NCBI GenBank assembly: GCA_934047225.1
Contig: OW203992.1
Span: 12,203,501 to 12,267,500 of the forward strand
DNA length: 64,000 bases
From: Ypsolopha sequella
Taxonomy: Eukaryota > Arthropoda > Insecta > Lepidoptera > Ypsolophidae
Reading direction: 5' to 3'
Position 1 is the first letter of the stretch; every line of letters starts with the position of its first letter. The notes beneath the pieces are model-generated. The model made no database searches and was not told where the DNA came from. It saw only the letters and a list, made by a program, of their open reading frames with translations. Shown piece by piece: positions 43,779 to 55,467 of this stretch. The position numbers were made by a program, and so were the translations under genes.

Positions 43779-44018
43779 TAGTTTAAATTATATATATCTA
43801 TAAAAAACACATTATCACAATGATTACTTCCAGATATATTTCGACTTTTGATGTCGGCCTCAGTGGAATTAGTTAAAAAAATTTTTTTTTTAAACTAAAA
43901 ACACATTATCAAAAAACACATTATCACAATGATTACTTCCAGATATATTTCGACTTTTGATGTCGGCCTCAGTGGAATTAGATAAAAAAAATTTTATAGA
44001 TATATATAATTTAAACTA
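43779..44018. mobile_element. 240 bp element with perfect 27 bp ends and duplicated core
   Basis: The ends TAGTTTAAATTATATATATC... (43779-43805) and their exact complement (43992-44018) enclose two copies, 109 bp apart, of AACACATTATCACAATGATT, TTCGACTTTTGATGTCGG and CCTCAGTGGAATTAG. The core matches the 22745-23150 foldback. Confidence 0.65.
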
Positions 44019-44069
44019 AATAAAAAACAAATAAGTTTTCTTTAATATTTTATAATAATGATGATATTC

Positions 44070-44205
44070 TTCACCACCCAAAGGTTGGCTGGAAGAAATC
44101 GCTTTAAGTGATAAGTCCGCCTTTGTACAAAATTATGTTTTCAATACTCTGTTTTCTTTTATATGTCTTTTGTGTACAATAAAGTGTCAATTCATTCATT
44201 CATTC
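44070..44205 (+). mobile_element. LINE 3' terminus (jockey/CR1-like)
   Basis: TTGGCTGGAAGAAATCGCTT, AAGTGATAAGTCCGCCTTTG, TGTACAATAAAGTGTC and a terminal (ATTC)n run. This ending is familiar from lepidopteran jockey-type elements (from memory). Only the 3' untranslated end remains. Confidence 0.65.
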
Positions 44206-45965
44206 ATATTTTTTTTACAAAAACAACTAATCTGTTTACAGTTAGATATGTTGTTTTTGCAAAATCGTTCATTCTCACAGGACGTTATTAGCGTTGAATA
44301 AGTTGTTTTTGCCAAAATACAATTTCACTGCCCTGTAGCATTTTTTCTAAGGAACTCAGTGGTACCAATGACTAAAAATGACCAAAACTTTGTTTTTGTA
44401 AAAAACACTTTTCTGAAAAGCCGAAAACTACTAGATATAGTACTCATATCATATCATAGAGAAACTACAGTGGCTAGTTGTTCGATGACTCATATTAACT
44501 ATTACCTAATAAATAATTTACAATATTCCGCTAAGCATTCCATTCAAAATGCAAACTCAAGCACCGCCTGGCCTCCCGCATAAAACATGCACAAGCAAGC
44601 AGTACGAGCATAAAAAACAGTCTTAAATAACAAGCAAAACAACTTATCCTTCTGGCAGAATATTGCAAATTATTAATTCTTCAAATTATTAGATGGACTT
44701 CCGCAAAATAACGCCTATTTCAATCAATTATATAACAATAGAGTCAAACCTGAAATCGCTACATAAAACAGTTGGTTGATTTATATCAAAAAGTATATTT
44801 TTTTTGTGAGAGTCAAATTGTAAGGCTAAGATATAGGTACACAGTATTTTTCAAGCCTGCCACAAAACAAACACAAATAGTCGGGCATTGTAGTATGATT
44901 TACCATGATCCAGGGAAATATGAAACATGTAGTAGAGACCTGGCAGATTACCAGGTGCTTGCACCGAACCGAAAAAGGTTTCATATCCAAAACCTATATA
45001 CAGATTGTTGATTTGGTTCATAACATCCATCACAGAGGTATAAATAATATGCAATGATTATTCCAAAAATAGCCTAAAAATTAAATATTGTTGTGGACGA
45101 TTCACAAACCACTCCCAAAAATCGAGGACACAGGACTTAACATTATTTACGTAGGCAACAACATTGTGCAATGAGCTAGCACCCTTACAATTCAATGTTG
45201 TTTTCTACGTACACAATGTTGTGTCCTCATTGTAGACGTAGGAAACAACATTTTATTTTTATTTTTTTATTTTATTTTATTTTTTATTTAATTTTTAATT
45301 TTAATTTAACATTGTGTAATGAGCCGGCAACATTACAAATATTAGTAGCCAACAGTAATTAATGAGACCCCCTAAGTGCGTAAGGACAAAAGTCGACCAT
45401 TCGTACTTAAAGTACTCACTGAGTGATGGCACTTATGTCAGCTGCATTTAGTGATGAGGTACATTTCAAATTTCAGTTAAAAATAAAAATCAAGTGTGAG
45501 TTTACTCAACATAAGACACGTCATTCAACATTCAACATAATGATACAAAAGACAAATGTGCCAAAACCAGTGGCGTAGCTATCGGAGGGCTATGCGGTGT
45601 AGTGCCCCGGGCCCCCCAAGAGATGTTTAAATATCTAAATCGAAAAAAGTATTTTACTATCATTTATTTTCGTTCAGTTTAAGTTCGTCATTGTTTTGTT
45701 TTTAATTAAATATTATTGCGTAACTTGGCGACCTCAAACACGACCTATAAAAATGAGAAATTTAAAAAAAAAATTCTTTGTTTCTATACGAATTCTATTG
45801 CACAATAAAGCAACATTCAAATCGAAAAATAATAACCGAAACAAGTAGTACTTACATCACTATCAACAATGAAGTATTACATTTTTATATTCACACTTGC
45901 TTATAAATAATTACGATACTTTGTAGGCATTTAAACGTCATAGGCGCCATCACTCAGTGGCTCTA
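44206..45965. other. No gene seen
   Basis: AACAACATTGTGCAATGAGC at 45158 has relatives at about 45200-45265 and 45310-45325 (ACAACATT, AACATTGTGTAATGAGC), separated by a T/A homopolymer-rich tract (45253-45305). The rest is AT-rich. Confidence 0.35.
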
Positions 45966-46016
45966 CTGTACGTAGCCCGCAACATGACCGATTGTCATGT
46001 TGCGGGCTACGTACAG
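45966..46016. repeat. Perfect 23 bp-arm palindrome
   Basis: CTGTACGTAGCCCGCAACAT plus GAC (45966-45988) and its exact complement (45994-46016) flank a 5-base loop CGATT. GC-rich against an AT-rich background. Confidence 0.8.
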
Positions 46017-46743
46017 TCGACTCGTAATAGTGGTAGATTTTTATCTTTACGTATGCGCTCATTATACAAATAATGAGATTTTTTCTCAGTATATTATAAG
46101 CTGTAGCTAGTTTCTGGTACCACAGCTTAAACAGGATTTTTCCTTTCAAGTTAAAATAACAGGTTGTGACATATGAAAGCAACGAAGCGCAGTAGATTTA
46201 TCAGGATCTAAAAGCATTTTATATTTTTGCACTAAAACGTAAAGATGTTTATTAGCTGTTCTCGTAAACAAACAACAACTTGCTATCAAAATTTTGGTGT
46301 GCGAAATGAGCAAAACCAACACATTATTTCAGAAGATCGAACTAAAATGTGAATAGCTCCTTGCTCAGCCACTTGTAATCTCGACGAAGCCAGTTGGGTC
46401 AAGGCCATTCTACTCTGCGGTGATGTCTTCTTTTTTTCAACTCTTTTGTGTATCACTCTTAATGCAGATGTATCATGTTTAAATCAGTGTTCTTATTTAA
46501 AATATATTTGGGAATCTAAATATTCTGTAATGCAACCCGAATAAATACAGACTACCTTAAGAATATCTATGATTTAAAAATGGTTTTGGTATTTCGTTTG
46601 TATGAACTAGGATTGCTCCACAGGCCTCCCGTAAAACCAGTATCAGGTAATACTGAACGTATTAAATATCCTCAGCTTTTAGTTAACGGCATGAAAATAC
46701 TAAAAATGCTATTAAGGTGTTCGTTCTATCCAAAATACTAACT

Positions 46744-46924
46744 GCACATCAAAATATACTGATTTGCACACTAAAATACTAACTGTGCTCATGGGATTTC
46801 TGATAAATAACCGAAGTTAGGAATGGCGAGTCGCGGAACGCAGTTTCTAACCTAACCTACTTTTTTCTGCGGTGAAGGATTTCTGATTGGAAATTTAGTG
46901 TGCAAAATAGTATTTTTGATGTGC
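46744..46924. mobile_element. Small foldback
   Basis: GCACATCAAAATATACTGAT plus TTGCACACTAAA is mirrored at 46894-46924 (TTTAGTGTGCAAAATAGTAT...). The central part contains CTAACCTAACCTAC. Confidence 0.5.
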
Positions 46925-47170
46925 AAATAAAAATATCCCTTAGCGAATTAACATCCGACAGATTTAAATTTTTATCTTACTACCTTGTTTTTTAATCTCG
47001 TGTTTCGTGTATTTGCCATTTTTATTACTTTTAGGTGATTTCTGGCCAATATCATAGTATTCAACTAAAACTTTTGACTTATTGTGTACCCAATATGAAA
47101 TATTTATAATTTACAAAGTCATAATTTAATATTCTGTTAGCGTTAGTTTTAGTTTCACTCTATAAATACT

Positions 47171-47219
<49 letters not shown>

Positions 47220-47770
47220 TTATACATAGTAGCTTTAGATTATTCATCTGCACTGTTCAAAGCATTATCATGTATATTGTAATTGTTTCATTTAACTTTT
47301 GATAAAGCTCTCTGTTATTTGTAAAACGTGTGCACCTGTAACGTTACAACACTCGGGTGCTAACCCTACATATTTAATAGTATTATACTTTTTTGTGTAT
47401 GTAACATTGGTGCTTCTAATAAATAAATTAATAAATAAATATTAAAATTAGATAAAACATATTTAAATAAAATTTTAGTGACATATATTTCGCGCCATTC
47501 ATTCATACAAAATCTTATCTTCATAGAAATATGTATACAGTAATTTATTTATATAATTTATTATTAGATATTTTAATTTAGATTAGTTTAATTTTGTTTA
47601 ATTGATATATTTATTTTATTTATAGGATAGTTTTTTATGTTCCATTATTTGAATAAACGTTCAGTACATTTTTTATATAAGTAATATTAAGTAAATAAAC
47701 TATGTTTATTTTATAATATTCTTAAGTAAAATGTGTAATTAGTTTAATAATAGTATTTTTTAATTATTAT
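46925..47770. other. No gene seen; includes (TA)n tract
   Basis: A nearly uninterrupted (TA)n tract at 47176-47219. The rest is very AT-rich with many AATAAA motifs. Confidence 0.5.
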
Positions 47771-48240
47771 GTATAGCTTCTGCTCGCGACTTCGCCCAAA
47801 CAAATGACATATGTTTTAAACAGAAACAAACATTATAAGCGCTCTCACTCCCTCTCAATTGAATATACAAACTGACAATATCCCAAACAAAGCTAGCGAG
47901 GCCGAAAAACGAGCATGCGAGGACGGAGAATGCGCGCGCGAGGCCGAAGGCTAGATACTCCCAGCTTCCGCGACGCTGCGAAGAACTTTTTAAACTAAAG
48001 TCGCACAAGTACTCACTGAACGAATAGATTCAGATGTTAGTGTGTAAATTATTATATAGGTATGTGCCTTGGCCGCGTCCCCACCCGCGTTTATTCGACT
48101 ATGTCCCGGTTTTGGCTTGGGTGTTATTTTATTAACACCCCTTATAGCCTAAAAAAACAGCATTCAGTGGTTTCGGAGATGTGCGTGAACAAACAGACAG
48201 ACAGATAAAAACAATTCTAAAAATCGCTGGTTTGTGTTGT
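47771..48240 (+). mobile_element. LINE 3' end interrupted by a GC-rich insertion
   Basis: TAGCTTCTGCTCGCGACTTC (47771) should continue directly to CCCCACCCGCGTTTATTC (about 48079) but is separated by about 290 bp, including a GC-rich block (47888-47960). Then come TTATTTTATTAACACCCCTT, ATAGCCTA, GTGGTTTCGGAGATGTGCGT and ACAGACAGACAG. Same family as 53045-53210 and 55914-56120. Confidence 0.5.
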
Positions 48241-48479
48241 ACTAATCTTTTTTAGTTTCTATTTTTATTAATTTTCTTGAATGTACAGACACATCGGGTT
48301 CTACTGTATTATATGTATAGGCATTGATGATGTATGATGATTAACTTAAACAATGAGCCATGTTTTACTGCAATTAACATTAATTTAGTTTTTGTTCTTG
48401 TGACATTTATAAGTTCCCTCGAAACGGATAAACTGTTCCACAAAAGACAATTTATTTGGTTTGGAGTTCCATCCATCCA

Positions 48480-48540
48480 TTCATCAGCCTGGTTCCTCCA
48501 CTGCTGGACGTAGCCTTTCTAAGATTGAGCCACTCTTGGG
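48480..48540 (-). mobile_element. LINE 3' tail scrap
   Basis: The minus strand reads AGTGGCTCAATCTTAGAAAG then GCTACGTCCAGCAGTGGAGG and ATGAATGGATGG; same ending as 7640-7900. Confidence 0.45.
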
Positions 48541-48902
48541 GTTCAGAAATTAATTCCTTTTTGTAAAACCTTTTTAACATTGAAGAATTTAGTTTTGTTT
48601 AGTATTTTTGTATTAACATTTTATACGGGAAGTGAATTTTTTCGCGTTGTTTGAAAAGTTTTATAATATAATACATAAATATTATCCTACAATAAAGTTT
48701 TTCGACAAACTACATTATGAACTGAGGAGTAAAGTAAAACATAAGATATTTACCAGATACTAAAACTAGACTGTATCTATCACTCCCGGCCCTAATGTAA
48801 TTAAAAAGGGGAAATTATTAATCGGGCGAATAAAAATATAGCGACTTCAAGTGTCCGGAATAAATACCAAAGTGTGCGACTAAAAATACTGAGTGCACGA
48901 AT

Positions 48903-49047
48903 TTAAAGTATGAAATCGAAAATATTTCACTAAAAGTAAAAAAGTAGGTGCAACGAAGCGTGGAGAAGCGTGTTAAGAAGGTTTACATGTAAGATAAAAT
49001 AAGGAGCCGAGCGAAGCGGAGCGGAAGGGGGACGTCGTCCCTAATTA
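48903..49047 (+). repeat. GAGCGAAGCGGAGC-type dispersed repeat, copy F
   Basis: AAAGTATGAAATCGAAAATA, TTTCACTAAAAGTAAAAAAG, GGTGCAACGAAGCG, AGAAGCGTGTTAAG and GGAGCCGAGCGAAGCGGAGC, in order. Confidence 0.6.
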
Positions 49048-50494
49048 AATTGTCACTAAAATAGAAATTTGTTCGCCTGAGAATTATTCAACTCAACTCA
49101 AATTTGTATTTTCAAGTCGCCATTTTCAACATTTTTATTCATGTGGGTGTATGTGGAGTCTTTCACCCACTTAGTATTTTAGTACGCTATATTAAATATT
49201 TTTGACACCTTAAATTTGAATATATATTCGCTCGTTTAAATACTACCCATTAAAAAACGTAATGCCTACAATGTTCTTCACCATCCATAACAAATTTGCG
49301 GGTAGTCAATACATTGTACAATCTGAAATTCTATATAGCCGAATAAACAGAATTCTTAAAACTCATACAATGTTATTTAAAGAGTGTAAGAAATCTGTCA
49401 CTTCTTGGTAGAAACTACTCGATTACGGCAATACTTACATCTATTACTTAAACTTATGACACATAATATAATATAACTAAACTATATAATAAACTAAATT
49501 TAACTTAAACTTAACTTAGTGCTAAGTTTATTGTAATTCATACATAATTAAATTCTAATTAAGTATCCCCTGTTATTACTATACAAGTTCTATTGTTAAA
49601 ACTTTAGGAACAGGTTTATGTAAACCTAACAGGATGAGACCAACATATCTACTACTTAAGACTTGTGTTTCTAAATAAATATTTTCATTTTTATTTTTTA
49701 TTTTGTCAAAATAAAACGGGACTGTCTTTAAAAAAAATCCCGTCTTGAAACGCTACGAGTAAAAACAAAAGTTGAACTCCTCCGCTGAATAGCAAAACTA
49801 AGTACACTGTAAACTGAAAACCAATTCACAACCAGACACATGGAAGGTAGATGAGACAAATAATTAATTTAGATGGAATAAATTCGCGAGTTTCGTCGTT
49901 TGACGCATCGCGAGCATTCCGCGCGTTTCGTTCGTTTCGCTCATTTCGCTCGCGTTAATGCGGTGAGGAGGTTTTAATTAAACGAAGACGACAAAGACGA
50001 CACCGTCTGATTTACTATTGTCGGTCCGTCTGTTAAGTTGTAGCAATGATCGTAAGTAGAAGCATAAACTATGGTAGGGTGATAGTGGAAATAGTATAAT
50101 TTTGGTACTGATAAATAAGCTTATGGAATTAAGTCAGTGGCAGTCTTACTTTATTTTTAATAGACCTTGTTTGTTTCTTCTATATTTAAGCACATTTTCT
50201 AGGCAATGAGGTATGTTTTATGACTTATATACAACTAAACAATATCCTACTACTCAAATAAATTTTTGATTTACGCTCTATAAAAAGCATGTAAAATTTA
50301 TGAATTAAAACTACGAACAACTGTTTTTTTTCACTTGTATTAATGAATTATACAGACATAAAAACTTATCCAGTATAAGTTCGTATAATATTTTGTGTAT
50401 ATTGAACAATCCAGAGATAATCAAATAATTATCGAAACAATATCTTTTTTAAAGAGTTGTAGGTACATAAATATACATAGAGAAAACTACATTA
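49048..50494. other. No gene seen
   Basis: Mostly AT-rich. The patch at 49883-49965 is GC-richer with repeated TTCGCTC/TTTCGTTCG motifs and could be regulatory or another repeat. Confidence 0.35.
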
Positions 50495-50820
50495 ATAGAA
50501 GGTAATTTATCCCATGATTGTTATAAAATTTCGTGTACATCTGGGTCAGGATCGTCTTATTCTCGTATTATTAAACTGGATTAATTTCATTACTCAAATA
50601 CATGGCATGCTCAAAGTTCCAAGTGCTAATTTAATTCATTGTATAAGCGCCACGTGCTACGGCGTAGCCTCAACCATCTACGGAGCAGCTACAACGAGGG
50701 GCTACGAGCGCATCAGTCGACATTCAAGAATATACAAGGAGGTTGTTTGCACAATTTATTGCTCCCTTGACTGTCTGCTTCCAACACGGTTACTCCTCCG
50801 ACAAGGTGCTCTTAGAAAAT
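50495..50820 (+). repeat. Dispersed repeat copy 2, both blocks adjacent
   Basis: It combines the block found at 33533-33625 (GTCAGGATCGTCTT) with the block found at 34870-35046 (TGCTACGGCGTAGCC, TTGCTCCCTTGACTGTCTGC). It contains a 122-aa frame (50514-50882) with no recognised motif. Confidence 0.5.
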
Positions 50821-51130
50821 GTAAAGATTTAAGCACTTTCTTGTTTGTTCAGAAAATATATTTCTTCAAGTGCTGTTTTTAGAATCGAATAAAATTACAA
50901 TGGCATAGTTGCTATATATCAAGTAATTTCCTTAATTCCATTTTATTAAAAGTAAACCTGGAACTATAAACAATTGAATTAGAAACAATCAATGTTCTTA
51001 GGCGAAACATCAAGGTATAGGTATAATATATATACAGGTATGTATGTAATATATCTATAATATGTACTCAAACTCCTTCAATTAGGCTTCAATTTTTTAA
51101 TTTTCGCCTATGTAAATAAATATAAAATAA

Positions 51131-51428
51131 CGTATCGACATGAATCCCTGAGGGGGTGTCAAAGGTGTTACCGAGTGTGTACTGCAAAATGCAAGTCACA
51201 GTCCACACTCGGTACTCTTGCGTTTCACCGATGCGATGATTATATCGTCCCAAAGTGATGGGTGGTGAGCACTATTGCCATTCTTCAGGCACAAATAGAC
51301 GCTTTTTAGGGTATGCAGGTTTCCTCTTGATGTTTTCCTTCACAATTCAGCAAGGGTAGGTGGTGCATGCCCGACTGGGGAACGAATCTGGGTCTCAAAA
51401 TTGCGAGGCTAGCGTTCTACCGCCTGAG
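51131..51428 (-). mobile_element. tRNA-derived SINE, near full length
   Basis: On the minus strand: tRNA-like head (TACTCAGGCGGTAGAACGCT), decayed B box, GGGCATGCACC, body with GAAGGAAAACATC, and 3' part CACACTCGGTAACACC...GGGATTCAT. Best comparison copy for 4537-4833 and 30801-30897. Confidence 0.75.
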
Positions 51429-51703
51429 TATTATATTTTTGATTACCAGTGCCTTTTTATTTTTAGATAATTGCAATTATAAATAAATATAAAGAAAAAT
51501 TTACTGTTTTAAACTATATTTCAACCCTACACTAAAATGCCCCATTTTATACGGTATTCTTAAAATTTTCTTAGGCATGTTGATAAGTATCAATACTTGG
51601 AAACAAGTTTTACAAATACACAAATGTATTTTATCTGAATAAAAGTCCGTGAGACAAAATGCAATTAATAATAACGCTACGATTTCCTTTTTGTCTTTAT
51701 TTA
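51429..51703. other. No gene seen; AT-rich spacer
   Basis: Nothing recognised between the SINE and the minisatellite. Confidence 0.5.
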
Positions 51704-52096
51704 AGGAATATGTGGGCGTGTCGAAGGCTGAGTGTCTCCTTTGTTATTCTTTATTTAAAGAATATGTGGGCGTGTCGAATGCTGAGGGTCTCCTTAAGCA
51801 TTCTTTATTTAGGGAATATGTATTCTTTGGTATTCTTTATTAAGGGAATATGTGGGCGTGTCGAAGGCTGAGGGTCTCTTTCGGTATTCTTTATTTAGGG
51901 AATATGTGGGCGTGTCGAAGGCTGAGGGTCTCTTTCGGTATTCTTTATTTAGGGAATATGTGGGCGTGTCGAAGGTTGAGGGTCTCTTTCGGTATTCTTT
52001 ATTTAGGGAATATGTGGGCGTGTCGGAGGCTGAGGGTCTTCTACGGTATTCTTTTTTTAGGGAATATGTGGGCGTGTCGAAGGCTGAGGGTCTTTT
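51704..52096 (+). repeat. 54 bp minisatellite, about seven units
   Basis: Units of GGGAATATGTGGGCGTGTCG followed by AAGGCTGAGGGTCTCTTTCG and GTATTCTTTATTTA start at 51704, 51758, 51812, 51844, 51898, 51952, 52006 and 52060. The 51812 unit is shortened to 32 bp by a 22 bp deletion. The central units (51844-52005) are almost identical, indicating recent homogenisation. Because 54 is divisible by three, two long frames run through the array with an 18-residue repeat (MWACRRLRVSFGILYLGN); this is a by-product of the period, not evidence of a gene. Confidence 0.95.
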
Positions 52097-53044
52097 TTAG
52101 CGTTTGCTTGATAATGCGGAAATATTTCCTGTCAGATAGTACCAAAGAAATTTTCATCTTTTACTTTTTACCGCCGAGCGAGACTAGGAGAAAAGGAGAA
52201 AAAAAACAACACGGAGATTGTGTTAAAAATCCCACTCCACTCCTACCTTAGTCCAAAAGAAAAAAAAGTATAGAATGTGTTCAATACATTGTATTCATGC
52301 TATATTATGATTCATCCGCAGCTGTGTAGTCCAAAACATAGCACAAATTATAATTAAATTTTGTATTCAAGAGTTAGTAATTGTTATAAATAACAGGAGT
52401 GTCTAGATAAAAAAAACTTTGTTTTAAATCGTTAATGATGTTTACTTATTTTAAGAGCTTGAACTCTTAATTAAAGTAAGATTATTCTGTAACTAGATTG
52501 CGTGAATAAATGCTATTAAGTTTACTGGCTTTGCAAAATATCACAATTATTTTTCGAAGAACAAAATTCTAATATCTAACATAAATTTAAATACATTTAT
52601 ATTGCCTTTATCAGCTTTCTTTTATTGTTTTCTAAAACACACAAATGAAACACATATTATAATTTAAATGACAAAAATTCAAGATATATTTTGGACCTCC
52701 TTGGGCCCGGCAACAGTTGAAATTATAATAATAATATTTTCAAAATTCCTTTCAAAAGTAATTTTTAAAATATTAAAGTTTATATATTTTTTGAATTGTT
52801 TTGATTTTATTACGAGTAAATTGACGCATGTTTCACAACATTTTCTTTGGCAGTTTCTTACCTGGAGGAGCCCAAATTTGGTGTATTTTGAAAATGTTTT
52901 TTGTTTTTTAGGAAATGTTTAGCTGAAATGTAATGATGTAGTACATTTTTACAACTAGCTCGTAAATACAATAAAAGCCCTTTCATTTGACAACCCATAC
53001 GAGAGGTTTCAGAAAAAAAAATAACAATATTTTTATACAAATAT
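52097..53044. other. No gene seen; one dispersed segment
   Basis: The 52905-52995 segment (TGTAATGATGTAGTACATTT, AAAGCCCTTTCATTTGACAA) recurs at 62290-62390 and in reverse at 35893-35962, so it is a retroelement-like repeat. The remainder is AT-rich. Confidence 0.4.
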
Positions 53045-53210
53045 ACACGGGGCGCCAGCGTTTTTGGCCTGGGCGTTATTTTATTTGTTGAACAGGGTCA
53101 CTACGATGATAATAAAAAAAAACTGAATCCAAATCCGTTCAGTAGTTTCGGAGCTGTGCGTGAACCAGACAGACAGACATACAACAATTCTAAAAATCGC
53201 TGATTTGTGT
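53045..53210 (+). mobile_element. LINE 3' end
   Basis: GGCCTGGGCGTTATTTTATT, AATCCAAATCCGTTCAGTAG, TTTCGGAGCTGTGCGTGAAC and CAGACAGACAGACATACAAC: ordered blocks of the same non-LTR tail as 48120-48230. Confidence 0.65.
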
Positions 53211-53530
53211 TCTACGAGTATTACTCGTCTTTAGTCACCCCCTTTCTATTTTTATTACTTTTCTTCAATGTACAGACACACCGGGTTCTTCTCTTTTATT
53301 ATATGTATACGATATTGATTACGTAAATTTTATAGTGCAGCAAAGCATTATTTTATATTTTGTTTGAAAACCTTTCTTTCGTTATAACCCGTTCTTGGGA
53401 TAAATTATATCAAATAAATAAATACATTCCAAAGGATTAAATTACCTATAAGGATAATTTTTCTTACTAAATTTCTGTACAACGTTCGTAGGTCTAGCAG
53501 ACTACATAAAAAACAAAGACGACTGAACTC

Positions 53531-53570
53531 ACCGTTACCGTTATCGTTACCGTTACCGAGCGCCGTTACC
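53531..53570. repeat. Imperfect (CGTTAC)n hexanucleotide repeat
   Basis: ACCGTTACCGTTATCGTTAC plus CGTTACCGAGCGCCGTTACC. Confidence 0.85.
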
Positions 53571-55432
53571 ATGAATCTTGTATAGGCACATTATCTTCTT
53601 TTGCGAAATAAATACTCTTCTCTGGATACGGTCTCGAAAAGAAGTTGGTCAATAATGTGCATTAGGAAATTGTGCTATTTATTATTGCAACATTTTCAGA
53701 TTTATTATCAGGATTCTACCTTCGGAAAACTATTTCTAGAAAAATGTGGCGATACCGGAAATAATATTCCTAATGGGTTTCTGTTCAATAAAATAAATGT
53801 TTTAATTTATTTTCCCAGCGTCTAAAAGATTTTGAGCTTTATAAAATTGATTGGGTTGTGAGCCCAATTATGTAAGCCTTATTGAATCTTTGTATCTTCT
53901 AGTACTTTGCGTATTTTCCAAAGAAGACAAAGACTAAAGACTAAATAATTTATTAGAAATAGGTTTTGGGACCCCGATTACAAGACAAATGGAAATATTT
54001 CGGTGCCTGGAGGGAAAATTAATTATTAAATATATATTAATTATGTATAATGATAATATTATTATGAGATATTATTACACTTGATACTCTACAACTAATA
54101 CTCTGACTCAACATAAGGACGAAGCAGACGAGTGAAAGTCAATTAAGGCTGGAACAATCGTCAATACCCTTGAGCATAGTGAAAGTCACCCTTAAGGGTC
54201 GGTTGCGACAAACATCCTTTCGCGTTTGGACAATTTAGCATATTGAAACAAAATACTTTTAACAAAATTTGTGTAAGTAGTTAAGAAGTTGAACTACATT
54301 ATAATTTTTCAGATTTGACACAAGTATCGAGAAAAAAAATCGGACTATATATTTTCTAAATTATGTAGGACGTTGCCGTAATTGAGACTTTTACTTCATA
54401 ATATGAATCTTCCAAAGTGAACTGCGAACATCACGGAATCCTATGAAACATCAAGTCTGAAACTTCGTAAAACTGTATACTAAGAAACCCGCAGGAGAAG
54501 GAAAGTTTACGTAAATTGCTCATAACTGTCGTTGGCTTTGTACAAGTCGTCAAATATTGTGAATGTAAAAGTACCTATGTATATTTTAATTCAAAAGGAT
54601 TTATAATTAAAAAGCCATCGTTGCCGTTTATGCTATCAATGAAATCTTCTTCAGCTTTTAACATTAAAACTACTTTGTGCCAGCAAAAAGTCCAAAGGAC
54701 TGTGAAATTGGAAACAGAACCTTTTGTCTCGTACACAAAAACTATAACATTCAAACTTTTCTTAACAACTACACACAAACACGCTGAACACAATTAACTC
54801 GTGAAGTTTTATACAATGCAAAAAACTCTATTCTAGAAATTCGCAACTTGAAACTTTAATGTGTTTTGTGCATTACGAAAAGGTAACCTTAAATGTCAAA
54901 TTTACTTGATTATAATTAATCAAAGCTCAAAGTCACGTCTGCCAAGAAGTTTGTTAGTTTTAACCAGGCCATAAATGATAAATATGATAAACACGATTAA
55001 GATCCGAATCTCGTACTCATGATGTGTGAAATTCGCGAAAGTTTAATGTTTACATAAATAATAATTGATAGTACCTAAACTATAAAATCAATGCAAATAG
55101 AATTAAAATGTAAGGCTGATTGCACCAACTTTTCAAACTTGACTTTGGGCCTGAAATCTATAACATGTTGAAATAAGAGTCATATAAAGTTGAAAGTTGG
55201 TGGTAATACATATATCGCTTCTTTTGTCCAAATCTGTTACTTGTTCAAGGCCTTCCTTCGGCGCACAGCGGCTTTGCTATTATAACCTGGGTACTGAATT
55301 TTATGAAGGTGAAAATTGCGAGCACCAAAAAATGATTCAGAATGAGTCTGATTTCAAGATTAAAACTGATTAAAACTACAATAAATTCTTTAGGTAATTT
55401 TTTTTCTGTGCAAATTTTCTCAGATCTCTTTA
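53571..55432. other. No gene seen
   Basis: A weak inverted pair at 55115-55201 (GATTGCACCAACTTTTCAAA against AAGTTGAAAGTTGGTGG) may be a decayed MITE. The rest is AT-rich with short frames. Confidence 0.35.
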
Positions 55433-55467
55433 TTAATTGAAGATGCTGTCTAAGCATCTTCAATTAA
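55433..55467. repeat. Perfect 15 bp-arm hairpin
   Basis: TTAATTGAAGATGCT and AGCATCTTCAATTAA around a 5-base loop (GTCTA). Confidence 0.7.

Noticed and set aside
45966..46016. Intrinsic (bacterial-type) terminator
   Set aside because: The stem is GC-rich, but there is no U tract after it and the DNA is eukaryotic.
50514..50882. 122-aa ORF
   Set aside because: It lies within a dispersed repeat; its counterpart at 33.5-35 kb does not keep the frame, and no motif is present.
51704..52096. CRISPR array
   Set aside because: There are no unique spacers; the whole 54 bp unit repeats. It is a minisatellite in animal DNA.
51649..52251. Three long frames with 18-residue repeats through the minisatellite
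   Set aside because: They are produced by a 54 bp period divisible by three and are open in two frames at once, which a real gene would not need. No start context, and flanks are AT-rich.
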